DNA from: Luteimonas terrae
Lineage (GTDB): Bacteria; Pseudomonadota; Gammaproteobacteria; Xanthomonadales; Xanthomonadaceae
Length of the DNA: 64,000 bases
Direction: 5' to 3'
NCBI RefSeq assembly: GCF_004358165.1
Contig: NZ_SMTG01000002.1
Coordinates: forward strand, 310,001 to 374,000
Position 1 is the stretch's first letter; each line of letters opens with the position of its first letter. The position numbers and the translations under genes are program-made. Below the pieces are notes generated by a model that was given only the letters and a program-made list of their open reading frames with translations, was not told the DNA's origin and did no database searches. Positions 44,387-56,102 of the stretch are shown piece by piece.

Positions 44387-45613
44387 TCACTGCGTCACGT
44401 CCACCCACACCAGACGGTGGTCGGTGCCGTCGACGATGTCGGCGTGCGGGGCATCGCTGCGCGGCCAGAACACGCCGCTGCCGACCAGCGCATGGCCGAC
44501 CGAGGGCAGCACGTAGTCGAGCCGCAGATTGCCGACGCGCGGGCCGAAGCTTCCGGTGTCGTGTGCCGCTGCGCCGCGGTGCTGTGCATTGGCGCCGCCA
44601 TCCTGCTCCGCCGCCTCGATGGCCCCTTCGCTGCGGGGCGTCGCCATGCGCAGCACCCGCGGGTGTTCGAGCAGCTCGACGATGGCGGTGTGATCGCCGG
44701 CGCCGTCGACCGGGTCGTTGTTGAGATCGCCCAGGATCACGAAGCGCGCGTCGGCGTCCAGCCCGCCACAGCGTCCCGCGTCATCGCACATCCAGTCACG
44801 CGTGCCCGGCGACAGATACTCGGTCCAGAAGCGGATCTCGTCATGGTTGCGGGCGACGTTGCGCTTCTCGGGTCCGTCGAATGCGGGTGGCGTCGGGTGC
44901 GAGGCGAGCACGTGGATCACGCCGCCCGGGGCGTGCACCTGCACGTCCCAGTGCGACTTCGAGGACAGCCGCAGCTGCGACCACACCGCATCGCTGTGGA
45001 AGGGGCGACCGTCGGGATGGCGTGGGCGCCGTGCGTCGGGCATCGCGTTCCACTTCAGCAACTGGAAGCTGCGCGCGGTGGCCGCGTCGATCGGCCAGCG
45101 CGAGAGCAGCAGCATGCCGTACTGGCCCGGATGCAGGCCGTAACCCCAGGCGTCGTTGCCGCGGTCGCGGCCGTCGCCGCCGACGCTGCCGTTGTCGTCG
45201 AGATCCAGCCCGCTCGGCACGCCGGTGTTGACCGGTGCGATGTAGCGGTAGGGATAGCGCAGCGGTTCGCCGCCGCCCGGCTGGGCCCGTTCGAGCCAGC
45301 GCTGCTGGAAGAGTTCGGCGGCGCTGCCGTCAGCGACGTAGTCGAACTCGTTGAGCAGCACGATGTCGGGGCGTACCTGCTGCAGGACCGCGGCGACCTT
45401 CTGCGCACCCGCGTCGTCGCCCTGCAGGCGCGCGAGCAGGCCGCCGGGCTCGTCGCTGTTGAGCGAGGTGTTGTAGGTCGCGATGCGCACAGGCGCGGTC
45501 GTCCCGGCACGCGTGGCGACCGGTCGTTCGCCATGCGTGTTGACGCGCACGCAGGCGGCGAGCAGCACCACGGCAGCGCCTGCGAGCAGCGGAACAAGGA
45601 AGGTGCGGCTCAT
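44387..45613 (-). CDS. Endonuclease/exonuclease/phosphatase family lipoprotein
   Basis: A 408-residue EEP-fold protein. The family metal and catalytic segments are visible: [13 protein letters not shown] (Asn), VLLNEFDYV (Glu), LASHPTPP (His), [10 protein letters not shown] (Asp, Asn) and the C-terminal [11 protein letters not shown] (Asp-His). The N-terminal [16 protein letters not shown] is a lipobox, so it should be lipid-anchored in the envelope. It might be a nuclease, a phosphatase or a sphingomyelinase relative; the substrate cannot be told. Its start overlaps the bpt stop (ATGA). Confidence 0.85.
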   Translation of the reverse strand: MSRTFLVPLLAGAAVVLLAACVRVNTHGERPVATRAGTTAPVRIATYNTSLNSDEPGGLLARLQGDDAGAQKVAAVLQQVRPDIVLLNEFDYVADGSAAELFQQRWLERAQPGGGEPLRYPYRYIAPVNTGVPSGLDLDDNGSVGGDGRDRGNDAWGYGLHPGQYGMLLLSRWPIDAATARSFQLLKWNAMPDARRPRHPDGRPFHSDAVWSQLRLSSKSHWDVQVHAPGGVIHVLASHPTPPAFDGPEKRNVARNHDEIRFWTEYLSPGTRDWMCDDAGRCGGLDADARFVILGDLNNDPVDGAGDHTAIVELLEHPRVLRMATPRSEGAIEAAEQDGGANAQHRGAAAHDTGSFGPRVGNLRLDYVLPSVGHALVGSGVFWPRSDAPHADIVDGTDHRLVWVDVTQ

Positions 45614-46362
45614 CGCGCGGCGTCCGTCAGCAGGCGCCACTGGCGTCCATCGAAGCCTTCGAGCGGCTGGAAATTGCGTTTGTAGGCCATCTTGCGGTGT
45701 CCATCGATCCAGTAACCGAGATACAGGTAGCGCCTGCGGTCGCGCTGCGCCCAGGCGATCTGGCGCAGGATCGCCAGAGTGCCGAGGCCACGTGACACGA
45801 GGTCGGGGTCGTAGAAAGTGTAGACGGCCGACAGCGCATCCTCGATGAGATCGGTCACCGCGACGCCCACCAGCTGTCCGTGGAGGCGCAGTTCCAGCAG
45901 GCGGCCCTCGTTCCAGCTACCGATCAGGAACTGGTCGAACTCGTGCGCGCCATGGTCGTCCATGCCGCCGGCCGGATGTCGCGAGACGAGATAGCGCCGG
46001 TACAGCGCCAGGCGCTCGTCGTTGCGTTCGGCCGGCACCACGCGCGATTCGATGTCGGCATTGCGCGCGAGCGCGCGGCGCTGGCTGCGGTTGGGCGTGA
46101 AATCCTCGACCGGAATGCGCACCGCGACGCACGCGCGGCACTGCGCGCAATGCGGGCGATAGACGATGTCGCCGGAGCGGCGAAAGCCCCAGCGCAGGGC
46201 CTGGGTGTAGACATGGGCCAGGCGGGGATCGTGCGGGTCGAGCACCAGATCACGGGCTTCGCGTTCGGACCAGTACCCGCAGGCATGAGGCGCGGTGTGG
46301 AACAGGCGCAGATCACTGGACGCAGCGTCGGGGGCGGGATCGGGCGGCGGGGCGTCGTGCAT
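45610..46362 (-). CDS. bpt: Aspartate/glutamate leucyltransferase (Bpt)
   Basis: A 250-residue aminoacyl-tRNA-protein transferase of the ATE1-like bacterial type, which adds leucine to N-terminal Asp or Glu and marks proteins for ClpAPS degradation. The N-terminal cysteine cluster is CGYW and [12 protein letters not shown]. The C-terminal domain shows [26 protein letters not shown] and [24 protein letters not shown]. Starts at the ATG at 46362. The lipoprotein gene downstream overlaps its stop. It is divergent from the EF-hand gene. Confidence 0.93.
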   Translation of the reverse strand: MHDAPPPDPAPDAASSDLRLFHTAPHACGYWSEREARDLVLDPHDPRLAHVYTQALRWGFRRSGDIVYRPHCAQCRACVAVRIPVEDFTPNRSQRRALARNADIESRVVPAERNDERLALYRRYLVSRHPAGGMDDHGAHEFDQFLIGSWNEGRLLELRLHGQLVGVAVTDLIEDALSAVYTFYDPDLVSRGLGTLAILRQIAWAQRDRRRYLYLGYWIDGHRKMAYKRNFQPLEGFDGRQWRLLTDAAR

Positions 46363-46509
46363 GCGGCGAGAATACCGACGCGCGTCGCAGGCGGCGCGAC
46401 CGGTTCGCCGGCTGCCGGCTGAACCAGGCCGACGCCGCGTCAACGGATCGCGTGGCCGGCGCGTTGATCCCTGCACAGCGGCACGGTGCCGCGGCAACGG
46501 GACATCCAC

Positions 46510-47172
46510 ATGAAAAAGCGCCTCATCACCACCGCACTGCTGGCGGCACTCTCCATCACCACCATCGGCGCTGCGGCCGCGCAGGCCCCTGCAGCCGGCA
46601 CGCATGCCACCAAGCCCGACGGCGAGCGTCATCGCGGCCACGGCATGCGCGGTCACGGCGGCGATCGCGTCGACGCGCTCGCGCGATTCGACATCGACAA
46701 GGACGGCCGCATCAGCCGAGCCGAAGCGCAGGCTGCGCAGCAGGCGATGCAGGCACGTCGCGACGCGCACCGCGCCGAACGCGCGGCACGGGGCGACGCA
46801 CCGCGCGCGGAACGCCCGGCGGCGGCACGCGGCGAACGCCCGCAGCGCGGCCCCGGCGCGCGTCCGCACAAGGGTGGCGGCTTCGATCTGGTCGCCAACT
46901 TCGACGTCATCGACACCAATCGCGACGGCTATCTCACCCGCAGCGAACTGCGTGCCTGGCACACCGCGAAGGCCGCCGAGCGCCGCGCCGAAGGCGAACG
47001 TCGTTTCGATGCCAAGTTCCGCGAGGCCGACCTCAACAACGACGGCAAGTTGAGCCGCGTCGAAGTCGCCGAGAAGATGCCGCGCCTGGCCGAACGCTTC
47101 GACTGGCTGGACGAGAACCGCGACGGCTTCCTCAGCCGCGAGGAACTGCGTCCGGCGCGTCCGCAGCGCTGA
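46510..47172 (+). CDS. Exported protein with four EF-hand-like calcium motifs
   Basis: A 220-residue protein with a signal peptide ([22 protein letters not shown]) and four EF-hand loops: [36 protein letters not shown] and [12 protein letters not shown]. The first is separated from the other three by a low-complexity Arg/Ala-rich linker (about 75-125). Such calcium-binding proteins are common in xanthomonads and their roles are mostly unknown. It begins at the ATG at 46510 and is a single gene ended by a hairpin. Confidence 0.9.
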   Translation: MKKRLITTALLAALSITTIGAAAAQAPAAGTHATKPDGERHRGHGMRGHGGDRVDALARFDIDKDGRISRAEAQAAQQAMQARRDAHRAERAARGDAPRAERPAAARGERPQRGPGARPHKGGGFDLVANFDVIDTNRDGYLTRSELRAWHTAKAAERRAEGERRFDAKFREADLNNDGKLSRVEVAEKMPRLAERFDWLDENRDGFLSREELRPARPQR

Positions 47173-47195
47173 GTCCGCAGAACGGGTTGTCAACG

Positions 47196-47227
47196 AGAGG
47201 CCGCGCACTGCGCGGCCTCTCCTGTTT
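47196..47227 (+). terminator. Terminator of the EF-hand gene
   Basis: AGAGGCCGCG with its complement around a short loop makes a stem of about ten pairs, followed by CCTGTTT, 23 bases after the stop. Confidence 0.78.
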
Positions 47228-47327
47228 CAGCGGCGGCAGGACTTCTTCGCGCGGATCGGGGCAACCGCGAATCTCCGATGGACGGCGCGCGACACGCGAC
47301 ACCGGCCTGCGACGCGCGCGTATTCGA

Positions 47328-48509
47328 TCAGGCCGTCCTGAGCCAGAAGATCAGCAGCACGCCGATCAGGCCCACATTCGTCAGGACCAGGCCGCTGGAG
47401 CCGAACATCAGGCGATAGCCCAAAGCGCGCCGCGCGCCGCCCTTGGGATCGCGTGCGATGTCGCGTGCGATCAGCGGATTCATCAGGCGCGGCATGCTGG
47501 TCAGCAGCGGATAGTTGTAGAGGAACAGCGCGATCGCGGCCGACAGCAGGATCCAGCCGTCCGCAATGCGGCTGCTGGCCGTCATGAAGCCGATGCCGGC
47601 GCCCAGCAGGCCGCCGGCCAGCGAGCCCCACACGAACCAGCGGTCGTAGAGCTTGAGGATCGCCCGGCGCTCGGCCTCGGTGTCGGCATAGCGCGCGACC
47701 ATCTTCCGGCACAGCCACAGCGTCAGGCCGCCGAAGACCAGCGACACGCCGGCTGCGCCCAACGCGCTGGCGCTGCCGAGCGCCGCCTTGCCCGCCACGC
47801 CCGTGCCGAATGCAGCGCCGGCCGCGACGCCCGCGGCGGTGCCCGCCGTGGCGGGCTTGGCGAAGCCCATCAGGCCCGCGGTCACCAGCAGGGTGAAGGC
47901 CGTGCCGGGCGCGGAACTCGTCGCGAAGTCGCGGAAGCGCGCCATCAGGTCCTCGCGCAGGCTGCGCCGCGCGCGCGACAGGCGTTTGCGCACCGCCGCG
48001 TCCGACAGGCCGAGCAGGGCGGCGACCTGCTTCGAGTTGCCGCCTTCGCGGTAGTAGAGCAGCAGGACTTCGCGACTCTCGTCGGGCAGATCGGAAATCA
48101 GATCGGCGGCCACGCGGCCGGTTTCGTCGTCGATGATCTGCTGCATCGGGCACGCGTCCGGATCGGCCGCCTGGGCGATGGCGATATCGGCCGCTTCCCC
48201 GGCAACCAGGCGTTCCCGCCGCGCGCGCAGATAGTCGCGGGCGAGGTTGCGGGTGATCTGCCGCAGCCAGGGCAGGAAGCTGGTGGTGTTCTGCAGCCTG
48301 CCGAGCTGCTGCCAGGCCTTGAGATAAGCCTCCTGCGCGATGTCCTGGCTGGCCTGCACGTCACGGGTGATCGCCAGCGCGATGGCGGTCGTCGCGTTCT
48401 GGCTCATCTGCACAATGCGGCCGTAGGCGGCCTGGTCGCCGCCACGTGCGGCAGGCAGCTCCTGGTGGATGCGGGCTTCCAGGCCCAGGTCGGCGGCGAT
48501 GGCGTTCAA
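47328..48509 (-). CDS. Sigma-70 family (ECF-like) factor fused to a membrane domain
   Basis: A 393-residue protein. Residues 20-95 form sigma region 2 (DIAQEAYLKAWQQLGRLQNTTSFLPWLRQITRNLARDYLRAR), and about 135-190 region 4 (LPDESREVLLLYYREGGNSKQVAALLGLSDAAVRKRLSRARRSLREDL). About 200 further residues follow with four or five hydrophobic helices, for example in WFVWGSLAGGLLGAGIGFM and VGLIGVLLIFWL. Ordinary ECF factors end after region 4 and are soluble. The membrane part presumably tethers or inhibits the sigma factor. The start codon is TTG (48509) preceded by AGGAAG. No anti-sigma gene is adjacent. Confidence 0.88.
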   Translation of the reverse strand: MNAIAADLGLEARIHQELPAARGGDQAAYGRIVQMSQNATTAIALAITRDVQASQDIAQEAYLKAWQQLGRLQNTTSFLPWLRQITRNLARDYLRARRERLVAGEAADIAIAQAADPDACPMQQIIDDETGRVAADLISDLPDESREVLLLYYREGGNSKQVAALLGLSDAAVRKRLSRARRSLREDLMARFRDFATSSAPGTAFTLLVTAGLMGFAKPATAGTAAGVAAGAAFGTGVAGKAALGSASALGAAGVSLVFGGLTLWLCRKMVARYADTEAERRAILKLYDRWFVWGSLAGGLLGAGIGFMTASSRIADGWILLSAAIALFLYNYPLLTSMPRLMNPLIARDIARDPKGGARRALGYRLMFGSSGLVLTNVGLIGVLLIFWLRTA

Positions 48510-48629
48510 GGTGCACTTCCTGCGGGCGGGTCCATCACCCCTGACGGCACCCGGATGCCGGATGTGACCGGCGCTGCCGATGATGCCGCAAGCGCGGGCA
48601 GGTGCGTGCCACGTTCCGGGACGCGCGCG

Positions 48630-49454
48630 TCACTCCGACCGCGTGAACGACCAGTCGGTCCCGGTGCGGCGCACGTCCAGTACGCGCGTGATCAGACCCT
48701 GCGTGGCATCGCTGCCGCCGCTGATCAGGTCGAGCGTGCCGGCGCCGGATCCGTCGGTGCGGTAGTTCGCGACCTCCAGCCACGCGGCCTGCCCGTCGCC
48801 GCCGGTGCACGCCGAGGCGGGGCGCACGTCGGGATAGCCGGCTTCGAGTTCGGCCAGCAGCGGGGCGGGCGGCGTATCGCCGTCGATCGCCACGCAGACC
48901 GGTCCGGCCGCGCGCGTCAGCGCATCGGCCAGCACCGTGGTGGCAAGCGCGCGGGGCACCGGGATGCGGTTGACGCTGGCCTCGACGGTCGGCGGCACCA
49001 TGTCCAAGGCAGGTTCCGGCGCAGTCGTGGGTGCCGCCGCCACGCGCGTGTCGGGTGCGGGCTTGGCCACCCACGACAGCGCGATGACCAGCACCGCGCC
49101 GCCGAGCAGGGTGTAGCGGATCTTCGCCGCGCGGGTCATGCGCCGCTTCGGCGCCGCGGTGGTCTCGGCCGCGAACACCAGACCGTCCTGCGGCAGGTAG
49201 CTGCGGGTCGAGGCCTGGCCCTGCAGCAGGCCGGCTTCGCGGAGCAGTTCGCGTGCACGCGGTTGCTCGTCGGAGCGCGTGACCCACACCGCCGGTTTCG
49301 GACCGCCGGCATCCTCGCGATAGCTGAAGCTGCTGCGCCGGTTGCCCTTGTAGGAGCGGCCGTTGAGGATCTGCACCTCGATGCCGGCCTCGCGCAGCAG
49401 CGCCGCGACGCGTTCGACGTTCTCGAGGCGGGGGCTGGAGAAGACCTGACGCAT
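48630..49454 (-). CDS. DUF2007-domain single-span membrane protein
   Basis: A 274-residue protein. Residues 1-75 resemble DUF2007 (MRQVFSSPRLENVERVAALLREAGIEVQILNG), a small fold linked to signal transduction or protein binding. A transmembrane helix follows at about 114-129 (YTLLGGAVLVIALSWVA). The remaining 145 residues are then predicted to be periplasmic and contain one C-terminal strand-rich region without a recognisable family. The ATG at 49454 overlaps the tesB stop by one base. The membrane sigma gene is next on the same strand after 120 bases. Function unknown. Confidence 0.75.
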   Translation of the reverse strand: MRQVFSSPRLENVERVAALLREAGIEVQILNGRSYKGNRRSSFSYREDAGGPKPAVWVTRSDEQPRARELLREAGLLQGQASTRSYLPQDGLVFAAETTAAPKRRMTRAAKIRYTLLGGAVLVIALSWVAKPAPDTRVAAAPTTAPEPALDMVPPTVEASVNRIPVPRALATTVLADALTRAAGPVCVAIDGDTPPAPLLAELEAGYPDVRPASACTGGDGQAAWLEVANYRTDGSGAGTLDLISGGSDATQGLITRVLDVRRTGTDWSFTRSE

Positions 49455-50356
49455 CAGCCGGCCTTCGGCGCGGGTGCGTCGCCCGGCAGTACGCGGATCA
49501 TGCCTTCCTGCGCGCTGCTGGCGACCAGACGGCCGGCGCGGTCGAAGATCTGCCCGCGCGCGAGCCCGCGCGCGCCCTGCGCGCTGGGGCTGTCGAGCGA
49601 ATACAGCAGCCAGTCGTCCACCCGGAACGGGCGGTGGAACCACAGCGCGTGGTCGAGCGAGGCCATCTGCACGTTGGGCTGGTAATAGCTGATGCCGTGC
49701 GGGAAGGTCGCCGTGCCCAGCAGCTGGAAATCGGACGCGTAGGCCAGCAGCGCGCGGTGCAGCGCCGGCGTGTCGTCGACCGGGCCGGTCAGGCGGAACC
49801 ACATCTGCTGGAACGGCGGCCGCTTAGGCGGGTGCAGTTCGTCGCGCGGATACACATGGCGGAATTCGAACGGTCCGCTGCGGTCGAGCCAGCGCTGCAC
49901 CTTGACCGGCAGCTTCGCCAGCACCGCGGCGGGCAGGGGATCCTGCGGTTCGAGATCCTCGGGCGCGGGCACTTCCGGCATCGACAGCTGGTGCTCGGCG
50001 CCGGCTTCCTCCTCCTGAAACGAGGCCGCGCAGAAGAAGATCACCTTGCCGTGCTGGATCGCGGTCACGCGCCGCACCGAGAAGCTGCCGCCATCGCGCG
50101 TGCGGTCGACGTCGTAAACGATGGGCGCTTCGATGTTGCCCGCGCGCAGGAAGTAGGCGTGCAGCGAATGTGCCGGGCGCGGGCTGTCCATCGTCGCCTG
50201 CGCGGCGGACAGCGCCTGGCCCAGCACCTGGCCACCAAACACGTATTTGGTGCCGATGTCGCGGCTCTGGCCGCGAAACAGGTTGTCTTCGAGGCGCTCG
50301 AGGCTGAGCAGGTCGATCAGTTCGGAAACGGGCGGGGTCATCGCGGGGCCGGACAT
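49454..50356 (-). CDS. tesB: Acyl-CoA thioesterase II
   Basis: A 300-residue double hot-dog thioesterase. The N-terminal half has RGQSRDIGTKYVFGGQVLGQALSAAQATM and HSLHAYFLRAGN, the C-terminal half YASDFQLLGTATFPHG and SLDHALWFHRPFRVDDWLLYSLDSPSAQGARGLARGQIFD, which match TesB closely, including the catalytic Asp/Gln/Thr region. It hydrolyses a broad range of acyl-CoAs; its physiological role is still unclear. Its stop overlaps the DUF2007 gene, suggesting one transcript. Confidence 0.93.
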   Translation of the reverse strand: MSGPAMTPPVSELIDLLSLERLEDNLFRGQSRDIGTKYVFGGQVLGQALSAAQATMDSPRPAHSLHAYFLRAGNIEAPIVYDVDRTRDGGSFSVRRVTAIQHGKVIFFCAASFQEEEAGAEHQLSMPEVPAPEDLEPQDPLPAAVLAKLPVKVQRWLDRSGPFEFRHVYPRDELHPPKRPPFQQMWFRLTGPVDDTPALHRALLAYASDFQLLGTATFPHGISYYQPNVQMASLDHALWFHRPFRVDDWLLYSLDSPSAQGARGLARGQIFDRAGRLVASSAQEGMIRVLPGDAPAPKAG

Positions 50357-50428
50357 GGGGAGCGGCGCGCGGGTGCGGGCCGGATGCCGATTATAGGTGG
50401 GGCCGGCCGGGTGCCCTGACGCGGACGT

Positions 50429-50989
50429 TCAGACGCCGATCCGGCGCAGCGGTACCCGCAAAAGCACGTCGTCCCATGGAAACAGCGGGCCGGGGTCGCG
50501 CTTGCGCGCAACGGTCAAGGCCGGATCGTCGCTCGCGGCGACGCGATCGGTGTCCAGATCCTCGTGGCCGGCGATGTCGCGCAGGGCCGGCAGTGCACCG
50601 CGCAGCTGGTCGAGCAGGGCGACCAGCGCCTCGATCTGGGCCGGCGGATAGGCCTCGTTCATCGCCTGGCGGCGGCTGTCGTACCAGTCCGGGAAGCGGC
50701 CGGCGTTGACCAGTTCGATACCGACCGACTGCACGTTGTGTCCGCGCACGTGATGGGCGACGCGCCCCGCCGGCACGTACTCGACGATCGTCCCGTCGCG
50801 GTCGATGTACCAGTGCCCGCTGGCGCCGGTGCCGCTGTCGTAGAGCACGCGCTCGCCGTACGACCTTGCGGTCGCGAGATCCGGCAGTTCGGTGCAGTGG
50901 ACGACGACCAGCGTGACGTCTCCGACCGGCCGCGCGGCCAGCAGGTCGACGTAGGGCAGGGGCTGGCGCTGGATCGTTGGCGATGACAT
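50429..50989 (-). CDS. N-acetylmuramoyl-L-alanine amidase (AmpD-like)
   Basis: A 186-residue amidase of the Amidase_2 fold. Zinc ligands are likely in VVVHCTE, in AHHVRGHN or GHEDLD, and in RDPGPLFPWDDV. The last of these is nearly the AmpD sequence. There is no signal peptide, so it should act in the cytoplasm on recycled anhydro-muropeptides (AmpD) rather than on the sacculus. Start at 50989 is the only ATG before the first conserved strand. Its effect on AmpC-type regulation cannot be judged, because no ampR or ampE is nearby. Confidence 0.85.
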   Translation of the reverse strand: MSSPTIQRQPLPYVDLLAARPVGDVTLVVVHCTELPDLATARSYGERVLYDSGTGASGHWYIDRDGTIVEYVPAGRVAHHVRGHNVQSVGIELVNAGRFPDWYDSRRQAMNEAYPPAQIEALVALLDQLRGALPALRDIAGHEDLDTDRVAASDDPALTVARKRDPGPLFPWDDVLLRVPLRRIGV

Positions 50990-51108
50990 GGCAGTGATGG
51001 TAGCTGCAGTGTGGACACGCGCGACCTGCGTCCGCCCCTGCGACAGCGGGGACGGCTCGAGCCGGTATTCCGGCGAGGGCCGCAGGACCGATCGGATACC
51101 ATTGGCAC

Positions 51109-51609
51109 ATGAGAAATCCCCCGCCAGAGTCCGCGTTGCGCGCGCTGATGACGCAGTTCCCGCGCGCCGGCACGGTGGACTGGATCGGCCTGCGGCCGGC
51201 CCGCGATGTCCTGGTCGAGATCGTCGACAGCGCCGTCGCCGTGACCGGCGCAGGGCTGACCGGCGACCGCTACACCGGCGGCAGCGGCAAGCGCGGCATC
51301 ACCCTGATCCAGGCCGAACATCTGCCCGCGATCGCCGCGCTCAGCGGCCACGCGACGGTCGATCCGGCCGTGCTGCGTCGCAATCTGGTGGTGTCCGGCA
51401 TTCCGGTGATCGCGCTCAAGGGCCGGCGTTTCCGCGTCGGCACGGCCCTGCTCGAGGGCACGTCGCCCTGCGATCCCTGCTCGAAGATGGAAGAGACCCT
51501 GGGCCCCGGCGGCTACAACGCGATGCGCGCCATGGGCGGCCTGTGCGCGCGCGTGATCGAGGGCGGCGTGGTGCGGCTGGGCGACGCCGTCGAATGGGTG
51601 GACGCATGA
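51109..51609 (+). CDS. MOSC domain protein
   Basis: A 166-residue protein made almost wholly of one MOSC domain, the sulfur-carrier fold at the end of molybdenum cofactor sulfurases. The family segments GLTGDRYTG, GITLIQAEHL, RRNLVVSGIP and the conserved cysteine in GTSPCDPCSKME are present. It may handle sulfur or a metal-sulfur intermediate, but no substrate is known for the stand-alone bacterial type. Its stop overlaps the ATG of the hydrolase gene that follows (ATGA). Confidence 0.88.
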   Translation: MRNPPPESALRALMTQFPRAGTVDWIGLRPARDVLVEIVDSAVAVTGAGLTGDRYTGGSGKRGITLIQAEHLPAIAALSGHATVDPAVLRRNLVVSGIPVIALKGRRFRVGTALLEGTSPCDPCSKMEETLGPGGYNAMRAMGGLCARVIEGGVVRLGDAVEWVDA

Positions 51610-52136
51610 GCGCGCGCGGGCACTGCATCCTCTCGCACGGCTTCGAAAGCGGCCCGGACGCCACCAAGGTGGCCGCGCTGGCCGACGCCGCCGAGCGCCT
51701 CGGCTGGACCGCCGAGCGCCCCGACTACACCGACCTCGACGCCAGGCGCGAGATCAGCCCGCTCGGCGATGTCGCCGCGCGCATCGAGCGCCTGCAGCGC
51801 CTGGCGATGGACGCCGCGTCGCGTGGCCCACTGGTGCTGGCCGGCTCGAGCCTGGGCGCGTGGATCGCCGGACACGTCTCGCTGCAGGTGCCGGTTGCCG
51901 GCCTGTTCCTGATGGCGCCGCCGGTGCGTCTGGATGCGGCGCATCCGCTGCAGGCCGCCGAGGTGCCGCTGTCGGTCGTGCATGGCTGGGACGACGAACT
52001 CATTCCCGCCGCCGACGTCGTCGGCTGGACCTGCGCGCGCCGCGGCCGGCTGCTGCTGGTCGACGACACCCACCGCCTGTCCGCGCACGTCGAGGCCTCG
52101 GCCGACGCGTTCGCGGCGCTGCTGCGGACGCTCTGA
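51606..52136 (+). CDS. Alpha/beta hydrolase, YqiA-like
   Basis: A 176-residue small hydrolase. [11 protein letters not shown] is the oxyanion-loop region, AGSSLGAW the nucleophile elbow (Ser), [10 protein letters not shown] the acid (Asp), and DDTHRLS the catalytic His. This is the UPF0227/YqiA type of short esterase. Substrate unknown. Start ATG overlaps the MOSC stop, so the two are coupled. Confidence 0.85.
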   Translation: MSARGHCILSHGFESGPDATKVAALADAAERLGWTAERPDYTDLDARREISPLGDVAARIERLQRLAMDAASRGPLVLAGSSLGAWIAGHVSLQVPVAGLFLMAPPVRLDAAHPLQAAEVPLSVVHGWDDELIPAADVVGWTCARRGRLLLVDDTHRLSAHVEASADAFAALLRTL

Positions 52137-52170
52137 TCCCGCCAGCGCGCCACGCAGCGCACTGTGCAAA

Positions 52171-52198
52171 CGTCATCCCGGCCCGCGCGGGGATGACG
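52171..52198. repeat. REP-type palindrome
   Basis: CGTCATCCC and GGGATGACG with a GC-rich centre, in the gap before rlmKL. Same motif family as the core at 2031-2054. Confidence 0.7.
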
Positions 52199-52227
52199 GA
52201 CTCCGTTCCCGAATCCGACCACACCCC

Positions 52228-54435
<2,208 letters not shown>

Positions 54436-54448
54436 TGCTTGCTTTGCT

Positions 54449-54596
54449 CCTTCCCCCGTTCGCGGGGGAAGGCTGGGATGGGGGCAGACGGTCGGGTCGC
54501 GGCAGATCCCGTCTCGCCCATGATCGCTCGCTCATGTGTTCGCGCACACCCGACGGTTCGCCCCCACCCAACCCTCCCCCGCAGAGCGGGGGAGGG
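54449..54596. repeat. Nested inverted-repeat element (copy 2)
   Basis: Same design as at 16152: hairpin CCTTCCCCCG/CGGGGGAAGG (54449-54472), the word GGCTGGGATGGGGGC, an unrelated middle, CGCCCCCACCCAACC and hairpin CCCTCCCCCG/CGGGGGAGGG (54572-54596). The middle differs from copy 1. Confidence 0.75.
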
Positions 54597-54660
54597 CGTC
54601 GAGCGCGGACCCGCTTGCCCTGCCGGAAACCTCCGTTCCACCCGTGCGCGTGGAATCGTC

Positions 54661-54687
54661 CCTGCGCACCCGCATCGTGTGCGCAGG
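54661..54687 (+). other. Hairpin ahead of the first pirin gene
   Basis: CCTGCGCAC and GTGCGCAGG pair exactly around a nine-base loop, ending 21 bases before the ATG and seven before the AGGAA ribosome-binding site. It could modulate translation or be the end of an upstream transcript. Confidence 0.4.
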
Positions 54688-54708
54688 CCCGCACAGGAAC
54701 CCACGCCG

Positions 54709-55551
54709 ATGACCGCTGCCACCATCCTCCGCCACCTGCGTGGCATGCCCGCCAGCGACGGCGCGGGCGTCAAGCTCACGCGCGTGATCGGCACGCCGCA
54801 ACTGCCGGATCTCGATCCCTTCCTGATGCTCGACGAGTTCGGCACCGACCGCGCCGAGGACTATCTGGCCGGCTTTCCTGACCATCCGCATCGTGGCTTC
54901 GAGACCGTCACCTATATGCTCGACGGCCGCATGCGCCACAAGGACAACCACGGCAACGAGGGCCTGCTGGTGCCGGGCAGCGTGCAGTGGATGACCGCCG
55001 GTCGCGGACTGGTGCATTCGGAGATGCCCGAGCAGGAAGCCGGCCGCATGCGCGGTTTCCAGCTGTGGGTGAACCTGCCGGCCCGGGACAAGATGACCGC
55101 ACCGAAGTACCAGGAATTCGCGCCCGAACGCATTCCGGTGGTGCAGGCGGGCGAGGGCGTGTCGATCAAGGTGATTGCCGGCGTCGTCGACGGCGTCGCC
55201 GGTCCGATCTCGCAGCCGGCGACCGATCCGGTCTATCTGGACATCACGCTGGCGGCCGGCGGCCGCTGGCGCCACGACCTGCCCGAGGGCCACAACGCAT
55301 TCGCGTATGCATTCGAAGGTGCGCTGCACATTGGCGAAGGCGAGGCTGCGCGTCCGTTGGCCGCACAGGAACTCGCGGTGCTCGGTGGTGGCCGCCGGCT
55401 GGAACTCGCCGCCGGCGATGCCGGCGCGCGCCTGATCGTGGTCGCCGGTCGTCCGCTGCGCGAACCGGTGGCGCGCCACGGCCCCTTCGTCATGAACACC
55501 CGCGAAGAACTGATGCAGGCGTTCGTGGATTTCCAGCAGGGCCGGTTCTGA
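54709..55551 (+). CDS. Pirin family protein (first copy)
   Basis: A 280-residue bicupin. The metal-binding N-terminal cupin holds HPHRGFETVTYMLDGRMRH and the MTAGRGLVHSEMP block with the expected three His and one Glu. Relatives include E. coli YhhW, a quercetin 2,3-dioxygenase, and regulators in eukaryotes; the substrate here is unknown. ATG at 54709 has an AGGAA site at a good distance. It is close to a small exported protein and a second pirin on the other strand. Confidence 0.88.
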   Translation: MTAATILRHLRGMPASDGAGVKLTRVIGTPQLPDLDPFLMLDEFGTDRAEDYLAGFPDHPHRGFETVTYMLDGRMRHKDNHGNEGLLVPGSVQWMTAGRGLVHSEMPEQEAGRMRGFQLWVNLPARDKMTAPKYQEFAPERIPVVQAGEGVSIKVIAGVVDGVAGPISQPATDPVYLDITLAAGGRWRHDLPEGHNAFAYAFEGALHIGEGEAARPLAAQELAVLGGGRRLELAAGDAGARLIVVAGRPLREPVARHGPFVMNTREELMQAFVDFQQGRF

Positions 55552-55573
55552 GGCAACCCTGTCGGATGCGCGG

Positions 55574-56029
55574 CTATTTGCTGCCGAGGCGGACGTCCGA
55601 GAAGTGCAGCGATTCGGCATCGTGCAGCGACCGGGTCAATGCGGCCTCGTCGCTGGCGCGCACGATGATGTGTGCGTAGTCGCCCGACGGCAGCTCCAGC
55701 AGCGTCTCGCGGACCAGTGCTCCGGTCAGCTCGTTCTCCGGCGCATGCCACCAGATGCGGGTGCCGTCGATGGTCACGCGCTCACCGACGCGGTCGTTGC
55801 GACGCGGCTTGAAATTCGCGTTGCGCCCGACGGTGACCGCGAATGCCTGCCGGCCGCTGGCCAGATCCATCGCCCGGCAGAACACGAAGTCCGGGCCCGG
55901 CTGCACTTCCCAGCGCACCGTGGCCTCGGGCGGCAACTGCGGACAGTCGTTGGCGGTCTGCGCCTGCGCGGCGCCGGCACAGCACAGCGCGCCGATCAGC
56001 GCGAGCGGTCGGATACGAAGCATGAGCAT
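55574..56029 (-). CDS. Hypothetical exported protein
   Basis: A protein of 149-151 residues with a signal peptide (IRPLALIGALCCAGAAQAQ) and no family I recognise. The mature part contains one cysteine pair candidate (DCPQLPPEA, VFCRAMD) and ends LHFSDVRLGSK. Starts are ambiguous between two ATG codons six bases apart (56029 and 56023). It lies between two pirin genes and is convergent with the first; no functional link is known. Confidence 0.65.
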   Translation of the reverse strand: MLMLRIRPLALIGALCCAGAAQAQTANDCPQLPPEATVRWEVQPGPDFVFCRAMDLASGRQAFAVTVGRNANFKPRRNDRVGERVTIDGTRIWWHAPENELTGALVRETLLELPSGDYAHIIVRASDEAALTRSLHDAESLHFSDVRLGSK

Positions 56030-56102
56030 GTTCCCCTGTCACCCCAGGGAACGACGATACGCGCCCGCGCCTGCTGCGGCGCGGAATCGTTTGTGACAAT
56101 CG

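Noticed and set aside
46452..49685. 1077-codon plus-strand frame across the EF-hand, sigma and DUF2007 genes
   Set aside because: It runs antisense to two conserved genes and out of frame with the EF-hand gene, with Arg/Gly-rich shadow composition.
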